64,000 nucleotides of DNA from VRUE01 sp050258095 (GTDB lineage: Bacteria; Actinomycetota; Thermoleophilia; Solirubrobacterales; 70-9): NCBI GenBank assembly GCA_050258095.1, contig JBLMYD010000057.1, positions 18,435 through 82,434 on the forward strand. The letters are read 5' to 3'. Made by a program: the position numbers and the translations under genes. The notes below the pieces were generated by a model, which saw only the letters and a list, made by a program, of their open reading frames with translations, was not told the origin of the DNA and did no database searches. Positions 31,868 through 39,303 of this stretch are shown piece after piece; position 1 is the stretch's first letter; each line of letters begins with the position of its first letter.

Positions 31868-33018
31868 GCAACCTGCGTCGCACGGGGATTGGCGGCGCCC
31901 AACCGTGGGAGTTCAGAGGTGTGCAACGCAGCTCCGCTGAGATCGAGAACGAACTCGTCTCCCACAGTGCGGTGACGGCTCTCGAACCAGAGCTCGTTCT
32001 CCTCCAGTTCGCGGTGGCTATCGACCACGTAGACGAACGGGATCGCTTCGACCTGCATCGAGTGGGGCAGGAGCAGCTGAAGCCAGAGACGATCGGACCG
32101 GCGGTTCATCTGGCGAAAGTGGAGCAGGCGCGAGTCGATCCCGGGCCAGCGCGCGGCGAGCCTCTCGACGAGAATCGCCTGGTCTGGCCCGCGAGAGAGG
32201 TCCAGCACCTGGAAGGGAACCTCCTCGAGATGGGGATGCTCGTCGAGTAGATGGTCCAGCGCCTCGTCGACGAAACGTCCCAGGTCAACATCGAGGCTGT
32301 TGCCCCATCTGGACCAGAACATCGCCTCGGAGCTCTTCTGACGAGCGAAACGCGACGGGCCGGACTTGCTCTCCCAGTGGTGGGCCACAGAGGCTCCGCA
32401 GACGAAATTGCGCAGGCCGGCCTCCCTGGCGCGCAGACAATGATCGATGTCCTCGTTGCAGTTGAAGTAAGACTCGTTAAGGGGACCGAGATCGGCCAGC
32501 ACCTTGCGGGTCATCGCCGTCGTCGCGCCGGTTGACACCTGCACCTCTCGCGTTCTTTCACACAATGGATGCGAGGCGGGAAGGTGCCGGTAGACGTGGG
32601 TCCTGGTGTTCGCTCCAAACGCTATCCCGACATGCTGCACGAGTCCCGTTGTCGGATACACCAGCTTCGAGCCGACGATGCCGACCTGGTCCTCATACCG
32701 GAGCAGTTCAACCATCGCGCGGATGCAGTCGGGCTGCAGGATGAGGTCAGTGTTCAGGACCACCACCACATCCTCGGCTGCGATGGCGAAGCCTCGGTTC
32801 ACCGTGGTCGCATACCCGACGTTCCTCTCGTTCTGCAGCTGAACGAGGCGGTCGATGCTAGAGAAATCCGGCACGGTCTCCCAGACCCGCTCGGTGGATG
32901 CGTCGTCCACCAAGATCAACTCGGAGCCTTCTGGAAGAGCGCTATCGAGCGAGTCGAAGAAGGCTGGGAGGTACGAGGTGCCGTTGAAGATCGGCACGAC
33001 CACGCTGACTTTTGGCAC
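31861..33018 (-). CDS. Family-2 glycosyltransferase
   Basis: A 385-aa GT2 enzyme. KVSVVVPIFNGTSYLPAFFD starts the nucleotide-sugar fold; ILVDDASTERVW, ERNVGYATTVNRGF, VVLNTDLILQPD and YFNCNEDIDHCLRAREAGL (the catalytic ED motif) follow. The last 130 residues are an unrecognised C-terminal domain. It probably adds a sugar to a surface polymer; there is no membrane span. The GTG at 33,018 abuts the right recombination site, whose AGGA provides the ribosome-binding site. It is convergent with the Avs-like gene and downstream, in the same direction, of the UBL operon. Confidence 0.85.
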   Translation of the reverse strand: MPKVSVVVPIFNGTSYLPAFFDSLDSALPEGSELILVDDASTERVWETVPDFSSIDRLVQLQNERNVGYATTVNRGFAIAAEDVVVVLNTDLILQPDCIRAMVELLRYEDQVGIVGSKLVYPTTGLVQHVGIAFGANTRTHVYRHLPASHPLCERTREVQVSTGATTAMTRKVLADLGPLNESYFNCNEDIDHCLRAREAGLRNFVCGASVAHHWESKSGPSRFARQKSSEAMFWSRWGNSLDVDLGRFVDEALDHLLDEHPHLEEVPFQVLDLSRGPDQAILVERLAARWPGIDSRLLHFRQMNRRSDRLWLQLLLPHSMQVEAIPFVYVVDSHRELEENELWFESRHRTVGDEFVLDLSGAALHTSELPRLGAANPRATQVAQ

Positions 33019-33039
33019 GGGCGATAATTCCTAGTTATC
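33019..33039 (-). promoter_or_regulatory. Right recombination site of the invertible cassette
   Basis: The exact reverse complement of the site at 28,208-28,228 over all 21 bases; flanking bases differ on the outer side. Outer arm reads GGGATAA against GCGATAA on the left. It abuts the GTG of the glycosyltransferase. The inverted orientation of the asymmetric core predicts inversion, not excision. Confidence 0.85.
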
Positions 33040-33211
33040 CCAACTGGCTGACACCGTGGCGGGATACTATTGCATTCCTAATTGAGTCCGTAACAGTCCC
33101 AAAGTGCCCATGTTCGGATGAGCGGCGTGGCGCTCATTCCAGAGCGGCGTCAGCAGGATCGAGACGCCTGGGTGGGGCGAGGCCACGTTGCTTCGGCATC
33201 TCGCAGCCGAT

Positions 33212-33790
33212 CTACTTCAGGCGAAAGCGCAACCACGCGGGGTTGGTCTCGTCCCGGACGATCGCGATGCCGTCGTCGGTGTCCACCTGACCGGCGTCCC
33301 GGAGACGCTCAATCAGATCGAGAAAGTCGGGCATCGAGACCTGGTCGCGCAGATCCGCAGGCAACGCGTCGTAGAGCGCCGATGGCGGGTTCTCGGTGTC
33401 GACGACATCGGGCTGGAGGCGAAGGGTGGCGAGGACATGGCGGTCGCCCGGCGAGAGCTCGACGTGATCGAGGTCGATCAGCAGCGGCAGGACGGCCGGC
33501 AGGACGAGGGCCGGTAGCTGGTCGAAGCCCGCGGCGGCCATGACGCCGGCGGTGACCGCCGTCGCCAATCCGGCCCGCGCCGTGGCGTCGCCGAGCCGGA
33601 GCACCCACCCCCCGGGGCGGGCATGCAGTGCCCGCTCGTCAAGCCCGACGACGATCACGGCCTCGGCGGTCCGAGTCGCGACCCGCAGCGCCTCTCCGTC
33701 CAGGTCCGTCAGGCGCGCCACGGTGCTCTGAAGCTCGGGCTCGCGCAGCTCGCGGTCGCTTCCGAGCGCGTCCAGGATCGCATCGGTCAC
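33212..33790 (-). CDS. Unknown protein, last gene of the UBL operon
   Basis: A 192-aa protein of mixed alpha/beta character, without cysteine. The middle (VTAGVMAAAGFDQLPALVLP) is hydrophobic; the end reads DGIAIVRDETNPAWLRFRLK. No family is recognised. It overlaps the preceding gene by four bases and is the last gene of the leftward cluster that begins with the UBL-JAB gene. The cassette's right site lies 172 bases beyond it. Confidence 0.65.
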   Translation of the reverse strand: MTDAILDALGSDRELREPELQSTVARLTDLDGEALRVATRTAEAVIVVGLDERALHARPGGWVLRLGDATARAGLATAVTAGVMAAAGFDQLPALVLPAVLPLLIDLDHVELSPGDRHVLATLRLQPDVVDTENPPSALYDALPADLRDQVSMPDFLDLIERLRDAGQVDTDDGIAIVRDETNPAWLRFRLK

Positions 33791-35394
33791 GGCCGCTGCC
33801 CCGCCAGGAAGTCGAAGGTCATCTCCTCGCCCAGCATATGGCCCAGGCCTATCTGCAACGCCGTATCCGCCTCGGCTGCCAGCCCTTCGTCGAGGACGGC
33901 GCGCTCGTCGAGGCCGGCCTCGACGAGCCAGGCGCGAAGCGAGCGAACGAAGAGGTCCGAGCTCGGCGCGACGAACAGGCGCGATCGCCCGCCGTCGGAG
34001 ATGACCTGGGCGACGAAGACCATGGTCGTGCGACCCGAGCGCTCCGCGTTGAGGACGCAGTAGTGGAGGCGATGCCCGGGCTCACCCAGCCACAGGCGGA
34101 TGTGGTGCGTGGGGCGCAGATCCCAGAGCACGACGAACCTGTCTGGCCGGATCAGCGGCTCCCAGGCCTCGATTCGCGGGCCATCGCCCAGCACCGCCAT
34201 CGAGATATCGCCGTAGATAGGCACCTCGGAGCCGCTGAGCTCCTGGGGGTCGGCCACCGGGCAGAGCTCGACGAGACGGCCCTCCTCGGTCAGCACCGTG
34301 CGGCGAGCCAGGGCCACGACCTCGCTTGAGCCGATCGCGTCGGGATCCTCGGTCGACCATTGCGCCCGCAGCCTCGAGATCTGTCGTATGGAGACGTAGA
34401 CGTGCTCGAAGGGCTCCTCGCCGGCGATCATGTCGAGCGGGCTGCAGTCGAGGACCACTGCCGGCAGGGGCGCGTCGCGGAGCACGATCGTCTCGCCCTC
34501 CATGGAAAAGACCGCGACATCGGCGCCCGGCATCTCCGGCATCTCCGACCCCAGCCGGACGCCGAGCCGGCTGCCGGCGATCTTCCGGGCCTGCTCCAGC
34601 ACCGGCGCTGTCCACCCGGTGTGGCCGTCGTACTCGAGCGCCCGCGCCCCTCGCTCGCTCAGCACCCGGCAGGCGAGCTCGTAGGCTCGCTGGTTGACGT
34701 CATCCCAGATGTCCTCGTACTCGAGCCCGTACAGCTCGGTGCTCAGCGTGGACGCGAGGAGGGCCGGCCACCGCTCGTCGCCTCCCCAGCGGCGCTCGAC
34801 ATCCGCGGCGAATCCGTCGAACGCGCGTGGATCGAACCGGGCTATCCGCCAGTCTGGCTGCTGGGTCCGGTCCAGGTCGGCAAGGCGGAGCTCAGCGATC
34901 CCGCGGTCGGCCGCGATGCGCAGAACCTCGGACTGCATCGCGGCACGGTGCGCGGCGTAGACCAGATGCATGCGCAGGTAGGGGCTGGAGGCGGAGGCGA
35001 CCAGTTCCTGGGCATCATCGAAGTACCCGAGGTAGCTCGGCAGGTGCCCGGCAAGCTCATCGCGGCTGAGCCCCAGGGTCGTCGCCGACATCCAGGTCGC
35101 GAACTGCTCGTGGACCCGGTAGGCCACGGCCTGAAGGCCGTCTTCCAGCTCGCCCCATCTCCCCTCGCCGGTCTCCTCGTAGAGCGCGGCCACGACGTGG
35201 ATCAGGAACCCGTGGGCCGTGGTGACCTGCAATCGGTCGTGGTGGAGCTCATGCGTGGAGACGAGGCGTGCGTCGAGCCCGTCGCTCTCGGGTCCCAGGT
35301 GCAGCCGCCAGCCGAACTGGCTGAAGAGGCCACGAGCGCGAGCAGTCTCCAGGGCGGGAGAGTTCGGCTCCACTGAATGGTCCATCACGTCCAT
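33787..35394 (-). CDS. Unknown 535-aa protein with HExxH-like motif
   Basis: A 535-aa protein. Near residue 45-65 it has STHELHHDRLQVTTAHGFL, an HExxH motif like that of zinc peptidases, with a Glu pair (ALYEETGEG) about 25 residues later as in gluzincins, and a further VHEQFATWM. The rest is unfamiliar (ERRWGGDERWPALLASTL, MEGETIVLRDAPLPAVVLD). It may be a metallopeptidase acting with the UBL proteins; this is inference from one motif and position. The frame extends upstream to 35,505, but the ATG at 35,394 begins the acidic, well-formed N-terminus. It overlaps the next gene by four bases. Confidence 0.6.
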   Translation of the reverse strand: MDVMDHSVEPNSPALETARARGLFSQFGWRLHLGPESDGLDARLVSTHELHHDRLQVTTAHGFLIHVVAALYEETGEGRWGELEDGLQAVAYRVHEQFATWMSATTLGLSRDELAGHLPSYLGYFDDAQELVASASSPYLRMHLVYAAHRAAMQSEVLRIAADRGIAELRLADLDRTQQPDWRIARFDPRAFDGFAADVERRWGGDERWPALLASTLSTELYGLEYEDIWDDVNQRAYELACRVLSERGARALEYDGHTGWTAPVLEQARKIAGSRLGVRLGSEMPEMPGADVAVFSMEGETIVLRDAPLPAVVLDCSPLDMIAGEEPFEHVYVSIRQISRLRAQWSTEDPDAIGSSEVVALARRTVLTEEGRLVELCPVADPQELSGSEVPIYGDISMAVLGDGPRIEAWEPLIRPDRFVVLWDLRPTHHIRLWLGEPGHRLHYCVLNAERSGRTTMVFVAQVISDGGRSRLFVAPSSDLFVRSLRAWLVEAGLDERAVLDEGLAAEADTALQIGLGHMLGEEMTFDFLAGQRP

Positions 35395-35560
35395 CGTTAC
35401 GCAATAGCCAAAACCGGCGTTATGCGCTTGGATTTCTTGAGCCGGGCAGAGTCTCACGGAGACTCGAAATCGGATCTGGAGAAACCGGCGGGATGCTGAA
35501 CTCAATCCGGGCGACCGGCCACCGATCAGTCGCGTTCACAACGTCCCGTGGATAGAACGG

Positions 35561-35827
35561 CTAGGGCGGAATCACCTCGCCTGCCCGGCGCGTGGCCGGC
35601 AACAGCTCGAACTGCACGTCGAAGCCGACTTGCAGAGCCTCGGCGACAGCCGCCAGCTGGCCGATCGTCGGGTTACCGCCGCCGCCCTCCAGCGCGGCGA
35701 CCACCGGCTGGGAGACGCCCAGGCGCTCGGCCTGTGGGCGCTGAGTCCGGCCCCCCGCCTGGCGGGCAGCGCGAAGGCGCGGCCCGACCAGTTGCGCGTG
35801 AACGTCAGAGCGCCGCGTGCGGGGCAC
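35561..35827 (-). CDS. Small Xre-family regulator
   Basis: An 88-aa protein. Residues about 15-60 form a helix-turn-helix (LRAARQAGGRTQRPQAERLG, VSQPVVAALEGGGGNPTIGQ, LAAVAEALQ), as in HigA/Xre regulators. The GTG at 35,827 lies two bases after the stop of the preceding gene, so the two form an antitoxin-like pair (111-aa protein plus Xre protein) inside the UBL operon. It may regulate the cluster. Confidence 0.7.
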   Translation of the reverse strand: MPRTRRSDVHAQLVGPRLRAARQAGGRTQRPQAERLGVSQPVVAALEGGGGNPTIGQLAAVAEALQVGFDVQFELLPATRRAGEVIPP

Positions 35828-35829
35828 GC

Positions 35830-36165
35830 TTACTCCGCCGCGAATGCCTGCGGCGCTGCGAGGCGCTCGCCGCCTTGCAGGGCCTCGCCACTGAGAGCGC
35901 CGAGGGCCGCCGTCTCGGCCTCGATGACGATCGCCCCGTTGCGGTAGGCGCTCGGCAGGCTGCGCGCCCACTCCTCGCCGTCGGTGTCGAAATCGATTTG
36001 CCTGCCGTAGCGCTCGCTATAGACAGGCATGCCGAACTGCACGTAGCGGGCGTCTCCCTCACTGAGGCTCAAGTCCTGCCCCCGCACCTCGAACGCCGCG
36101 GCAAGCCGCTCCACCAGCTCCCCCTCGGGGCTGATCTCATTGACGAGGATTCTGACGCGAACCAT
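35830..36165 (-). CDS. Unknown 111-aa protein paired with the Xre regulator
   Basis: A cysteine-free 111-aa alpha/beta protein (MVRVRILVNEISPEGELVER, YVQFGMPVYSERYGRQIDFD). Order and spacing relative to the Xre gene resemble a HigB-HigA pair, but the sequence does not match a known HigB. It is not an E2 enzyme, since it has no Cys. RBS AAAGGAGG precedes the ATG. Confidence 0.6.
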   Translation of the reverse strand: MVRVRILVNEISPEGELVERLAAAFEVRGQDLSLSEGDARYVQFGMPVYSERYGRQIDFDTDGEEWARSLPSAYRNGAIVIEAETAALGALSGEALQGGERLAAPQAFAAE

Positions 36166-36219
36166 TTGGCCTCCTTTACAAGGGACGCTGTATAGCCCAA
36201 CAGACTATAGCAACCCGGC

Positions 36220-37086
36220 CTAGAAATCTCCCGGCGCCAGCACCTCGCCGGTCTGGAGCATGCGCGCGGCACGCAGGCGCAGGGCCTCGGCCCTGTCATC
36301 GCCCAAAATCGGGGCGACGCCGAGCAGCTCCTCGCGATCGGCCAGCAGCCTCTCGAGCGCCTCCTTCTCGTGCCCTGCCAGCCCCACCGAGAGCGAACCC
36401 ACGCCGCTGTAGTCGAGGACCGGCTGGCCGAGTGCGATGAAGCGACGCTTGCCGAAGCGCAATTGCAAGAAGAAGCCGGCCGTCGGATAGGCGTTGTGGT
36501 AATCGCCGGGGCGGGCAAAAGCGTAGCCATGGTCGATCAGCCCCAACTGCGGCGGGCACGCGGCACGCAGGTTCTGGTCGTGGCGGTCCTGGGACCCGAT
36601 CAGCGCATCAAAGAACGCCGCGTCGGAGATCAGCCGATCGAAGCCCTCGCCCGGTTCGGGCAGTGCGGCGACGCCGCCCATGCCGAGGGACACCGGGCCG
36701 CACTCGTCGATGTCGCTCGCCTCCGGCGGGTCGAGCCAGACGGCCGGGGCCACCAGCTCGCTCCAGGGGGAGCCCAACTCGCGCGCCATCCACCAGGCGG
36801 CCACCTCGTGGATCCCCACGTCGACCGGGCTCAGGTGGCCATATTGCGCAGCCGCGCTCCGCTTGACCCCGCCGGTCGGCTTGAAGAAAAGCGGCCAGTG
36901 CCGCCCCTCGTGATCGGCGAGGCCGCTCAGCACCGAGTTGACGTTGGGGCCGGCGGAGAAGGACCGGTGTGCCTGGTAGTTCGGCAGTGGCGCATCGAGC
37001 ATGAAGCGCTCATCGGCATGGCCCAGCCCGGGCTGAGCGGCGCGCACCCGCTCAAGTCGCTCTTGGTCCCCCGCGAGGAAGTACAT
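36220..37086 (-). CDS. HipA/PI3K-like atypical kinase domain protein
   Basis: A 288-aa protein with atypical-kinase features: HWPLFFKPTGG (possible ATP lysine), DALIGSQDRHDQNLRAA (catalytic loop, HxxN spaced as in HipA and PI3/4-kinase relatives) and LGLIDHGYAFARPGD (the metal-binding DxG-like loop). The N-terminus (LDAPLPNYQAHRSFS) is unfamiliar. It may phosphorylate a protein or lipid within the UBL system. ATG start; 61 bases separate it from the upstream E1-like gene. Confidence 0.65.
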   Translation of the reverse strand: MYFLAGDQERLERVRAAQPGLGHADERFMLDAPLPNYQAHRSFSAGPNVNSVLSGLADHEGRHWPLFFKPTGGVKRSAAAQYGHLSPVDVGIHEVAAWWMARELGSPWSELVAPAVWLDPPEASDIDECGPVSLGMGGVAALPEPGEGFDRLISDAAFFDALIGSQDRHDQNLRAACPPQLGLIDHGYAFARPGDYHNAYPTAGFFLQLRFGKRRFIALGQPVLDYSGVGSLSVGLAGHEKEALERLLADREELLGVAPILGDDRAEALRLRAARMLQTGEVLAPGDF

Positions 37087-37147
37087 CGGCCCACCCTAGC
37101 GTCGCTTCGCGCCGTCGCGCCAGCCCCCAACGCCCGATAACGCCCCC

Positions 37148-38470
37148 TTATGTATACGAGGCGATCAAGTCCCGCTCATGCAGTCCGACGGACTCATCGC
37201 ACCCCACTGGACAGTCGGGGCGCGATGCCAGACCGATCTCTTCGAGCGAATATGGCGCGCGGAGGTTGAAGCTCGCACCCAGCACGGGGTCCGCCGGAAC
37301 CGACCCCGTCGCATGGGCGAGGAGTCGATACGCCTGCAGGGCTCCCGCCAGAAGCGAGGTGAAGGAGATCGTCGGCAGCTCGGCCGGCGCATCGGGATCG
37401 TCCTCGGGGTGAAGGCAGCCCGCACAGGGCATGCCGGCCACGTGCTCGGAGACGAGCGTGGTGAAGTGCGAGGTGCCGCCGACGCACAGCCATTGAGGTT
37501 CCATCGCCTGCACAAGCCAGCGAGATGGAATGTCATCGACTCCGCAGACAACGCTCGGGGCAAGCGGGCCAACAGCGGCTGCGGTGTCGGCTTCGACTCG
37601 AATCTCGTGGGGCTCTATGTCCAGGCCCGCTCGAGCGTAGCCGGCAAGGACGTTCACCTTCGGGCGATCAAGCTGAGAACGGCGCAAGAGCGCGTAGCGG
37701 TTCAGGTTGCTCTCCTCGCCGCTGTCGGCGTCGAAGATGCGGAACGCCGCGGCGAGCGCCGGAACCCTGAGCAGCACAAAAAGGCAAGCGTTGGTGATCG
37801 CCCCGGCGCTGATGAAGTCGACCGCACCGAGATCCAACCTCCCAGGCAATGCGAGGGGTGGCAGATTGAGCTCGACCTCGCGCGGTCCATCGAGGTCGTA
37901 CACACCAGCGACATCTAGCCCGTAGTGGTCGCGAATCGCCCCAGCGCTCACCCGCATCACCTCTGCTGCGGCAGCGATACCGGCGAGAACGGCACCGAGA
38001 GGCTCGGTGCCGGAGAAGGGCTCAACGCGGGCGTGGCGGCCGAGCCGAAGCTCGGCGTGCTCGGGGCCGCCGCCGATCCGCAGCACAGCTCCACTCGCAG
38101 GTGCCGGACTGTTGCCGACCAAGACCTGGAGGATCTCCGGCGGCGGCGAAGCGAGGCTGGCCGGCGTTATGAGGTCAGAAGCGAGGTCGATAAGGGCATC
38201 GCGCAGGCGGTTGCCGCGCAGCGGCGGTTGCGGGCCGGCGATCGCGACGTTCGGGATGTCGAGGTGGATCCGCAGGCCGCACTGGGCGATGGCGAGAAAC
38301 GCTGTGACGAACGCGGTCTGCGCGGCCGGGCTCTCCACGTTGGCGCGGTCGGCACCGAGCAGGACGCGACCGGCACTCAACTCGCGGGCAAGCAGATCGG
38401 AGTCGAGGCCCGGAAAGAGGTCGCCCTTTAGCAGCGCGATTGTGCGATCGAGGGCCGGCACCGAGCTCAC
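37148..38470 (-). CDS. E1-like ubiquitin-activating enzyme (ThiF/MoeB superfamily)
   Basis: A 440-aa protein. The C-terminal half is an E1 adenylation domain: FISAGAITNACLFVLLRV (nucleotide loop), FRIFDADSGEESNLNRYALL (the DxD and NLNR signature), PKVNVLAGYAR and VVCGVDDIPSRW. MPCAGCLHPEDD contains cysteines that could be catalytic or zinc-binding. The N-terminal 190 residues are unfamiliar. It would adenylate the C-terminal glycine of the UBL encoded just upstream. GTG 38,470 is preferred: it overlaps the UBL-JAB stop as GTGA. Confidence 0.85.
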   Translation of the reverse strand: MSSVPALDRTIALLKGDLFPGLDSDLLARELSAGRVLLGADRANVESPAAQTAFVTAFLAIAQCGLRIHLDIPNVAIAGPQPPLRGNRLRDALIDLASDLITPASLASPPPEILQVLVGNSPAPASGAVLRIGGGPEHAELRLGRHARVEPFSGTEPLGAVLAGIAAAAEVMRVSAGAIRDHYGLDVAGVYDLDGPREVELNLPPLALPGRLDLGAVDFISAGAITNACLFVLLRVPALAAAFRIFDADSGEESNLNRYALLRRSQLDRPKVNVLAGYARAGLDIEPHEIRVEADTAAAVGPLAPSVVCGVDDIPSRWLVQAMEPQWLCVGGTSHFTTLVSEHVAGMPCAGCLHPEDDPDAPAELPTISFTSLLAGALQAYRLLAHATGSVPADPVLGASFNLRAPYSLEEIGLASRPDCPVGCDESVGLHERDLIASYT

Positions 38471-39195
38471 GCGACCACCGCCGCTCCAAGGCACTCGAAG
38501 ACATCGACCTCAGCGAAGGTGCCGTCAACTTCGAGGCGGGCCAGGTAGGCGTCGGCAAGCGTCTGCGGTTCCTCGCCGAAGCGCGGCAGGACGAGCGAGT
38601 AGAAGCCCGGAGTGGCGACGATTGGATACGCGTCGTCGGTCGCCGAGTGAAAGGCCTCGAATGGATGGGTATGCACCTGGAGGCGAATGGCCAGGCCTTT
38701 CTCATCCAGGCGCTCCCACGCCTCGACCAGCCACTCCTCGCAGACTTCGTAGCCGCCCCGACCGGAGCGATGGTCGGGATGAAGGAGGGTGTCGACGACG
38801 CCGGGCTCCGCAACCGGGCCCGCCCAGAACGCCACGCACTCCTCCCGGCCAGCGCCGCAACGCCGCAGCACGGAGAGGGTCTGCTCCAGCAGACCCTCTC
38901 CCACGACCAGCGCCGCGCCGCCCTTGACTTTGCTCGTCCGCAGCCGCAGGACGTCGCCGGCCTCGACCCCGGCCTCCGCCAGAGTCAGCTGCTCGTCTTT
39001 CAGCTCGACCCCCTCGCTGGTGTAGAGGGCAAGCGTGTGGACCGCGTCCGTGGCGCCGAAGGCGGCAATCGCCTGCTCGAGCAGCTTGTGGATCTTCTCG
39101 TGGGGCTTGTAGGGGAACTCCTTTCCTTCCCCGTTGTGGCGGATTTCGATGGTCGGCTTGGGCTTTTTGGCCGCCTCGCTGACGTCAGTTGACAT
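38467..39195 (-). CDS. Ubiquitin-like domain fused to JAB/JAMM peptidase
   Basis: A 242-aa fusion. Residues about 14-92 are a beta-grasp ubiquitin-like domain (KPTIEIRHNGEGKEFPYKPH to VLRLRTSKVKGG) ending in di-glycine. Directly after GG comes a JAB/MPN metallopeptidase: LQVHTHPFEAFHSATDDAYP carries the HxHP-x-S-x-x-D zinc motif. The peptidase is placed to cut after GG and free the UBL for activation by the E1 protein downstream, or to remove it from targets. The ATG follows GGAGAAGG. The promoter region has the twin CTGCAA-type operators shared with the divergent regulator. Confidence 0.85.
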   Translation of the reverse strand: MSTDVSEAAKKPKPTIEIRHNGEGKEFPYKPHEKIHKLLEQAIAAFGATDAVHTLALYTSEGVELKDEQLTLAEAGVEAGDVLRLRTSKVKGGAALVVGEGLLEQTLSVLRRCGAGREECVAFWAGPVAEPGVVDTLLHPDHRSGRGGYEVCEEWLVEAWERLDEKGLAIRLQVHTHPFEAFHSATDDAYPIVATPGFYSLVLPRFGEEPQTLADAYLARLEVDGTFAEVDVFECLGAAVVA

Positions 39196-39230
39196 TCGTC
39201 CTTCTCCTTTACAGATCTCTGTAGCAATGC

Positions 39231-39283
39231 GCTGCAATTTTGCAGCACACCACAAGAGTAGCAGATCGCTGCAAATATGCAGC
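39231..39283. promoter_or_regulatory. Twin palindromic operators between UBL operon and ImmR/ImmA-like gene
   Basis: GCTGCAATTTTGCAGC (39,231-39,246) and GCTGCAAATATGCAGC (39,268-39,283) share the consensus GCTGCAA-N2-TGCAGC and lie 37 bases apart; a half-site CTGCAA follows at 39,288. They occupy the divergent promoter region and are the natural binding sites for the Xre domain of the rightward gene. Confidence 0.75.
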
Positions 39284-39303
39284 AGACCTGCAACAATCGG
39301 GGT

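Noticed and set aside
28208..33039. Reading the 21-bp repeats as terminal repeats of a transposon
   Set aside because: No transposase is inside, no target duplication flanks them, the sites have an inner dyad with a core, and they abut start codons precisely; a tyrosine-recombinase site fits better.
37125..37150. GATAACGCCC near 37,134 as a third cassette site
   Set aside because: It matches only the first few and last bases of the site and lacks the CTAGGAA core.
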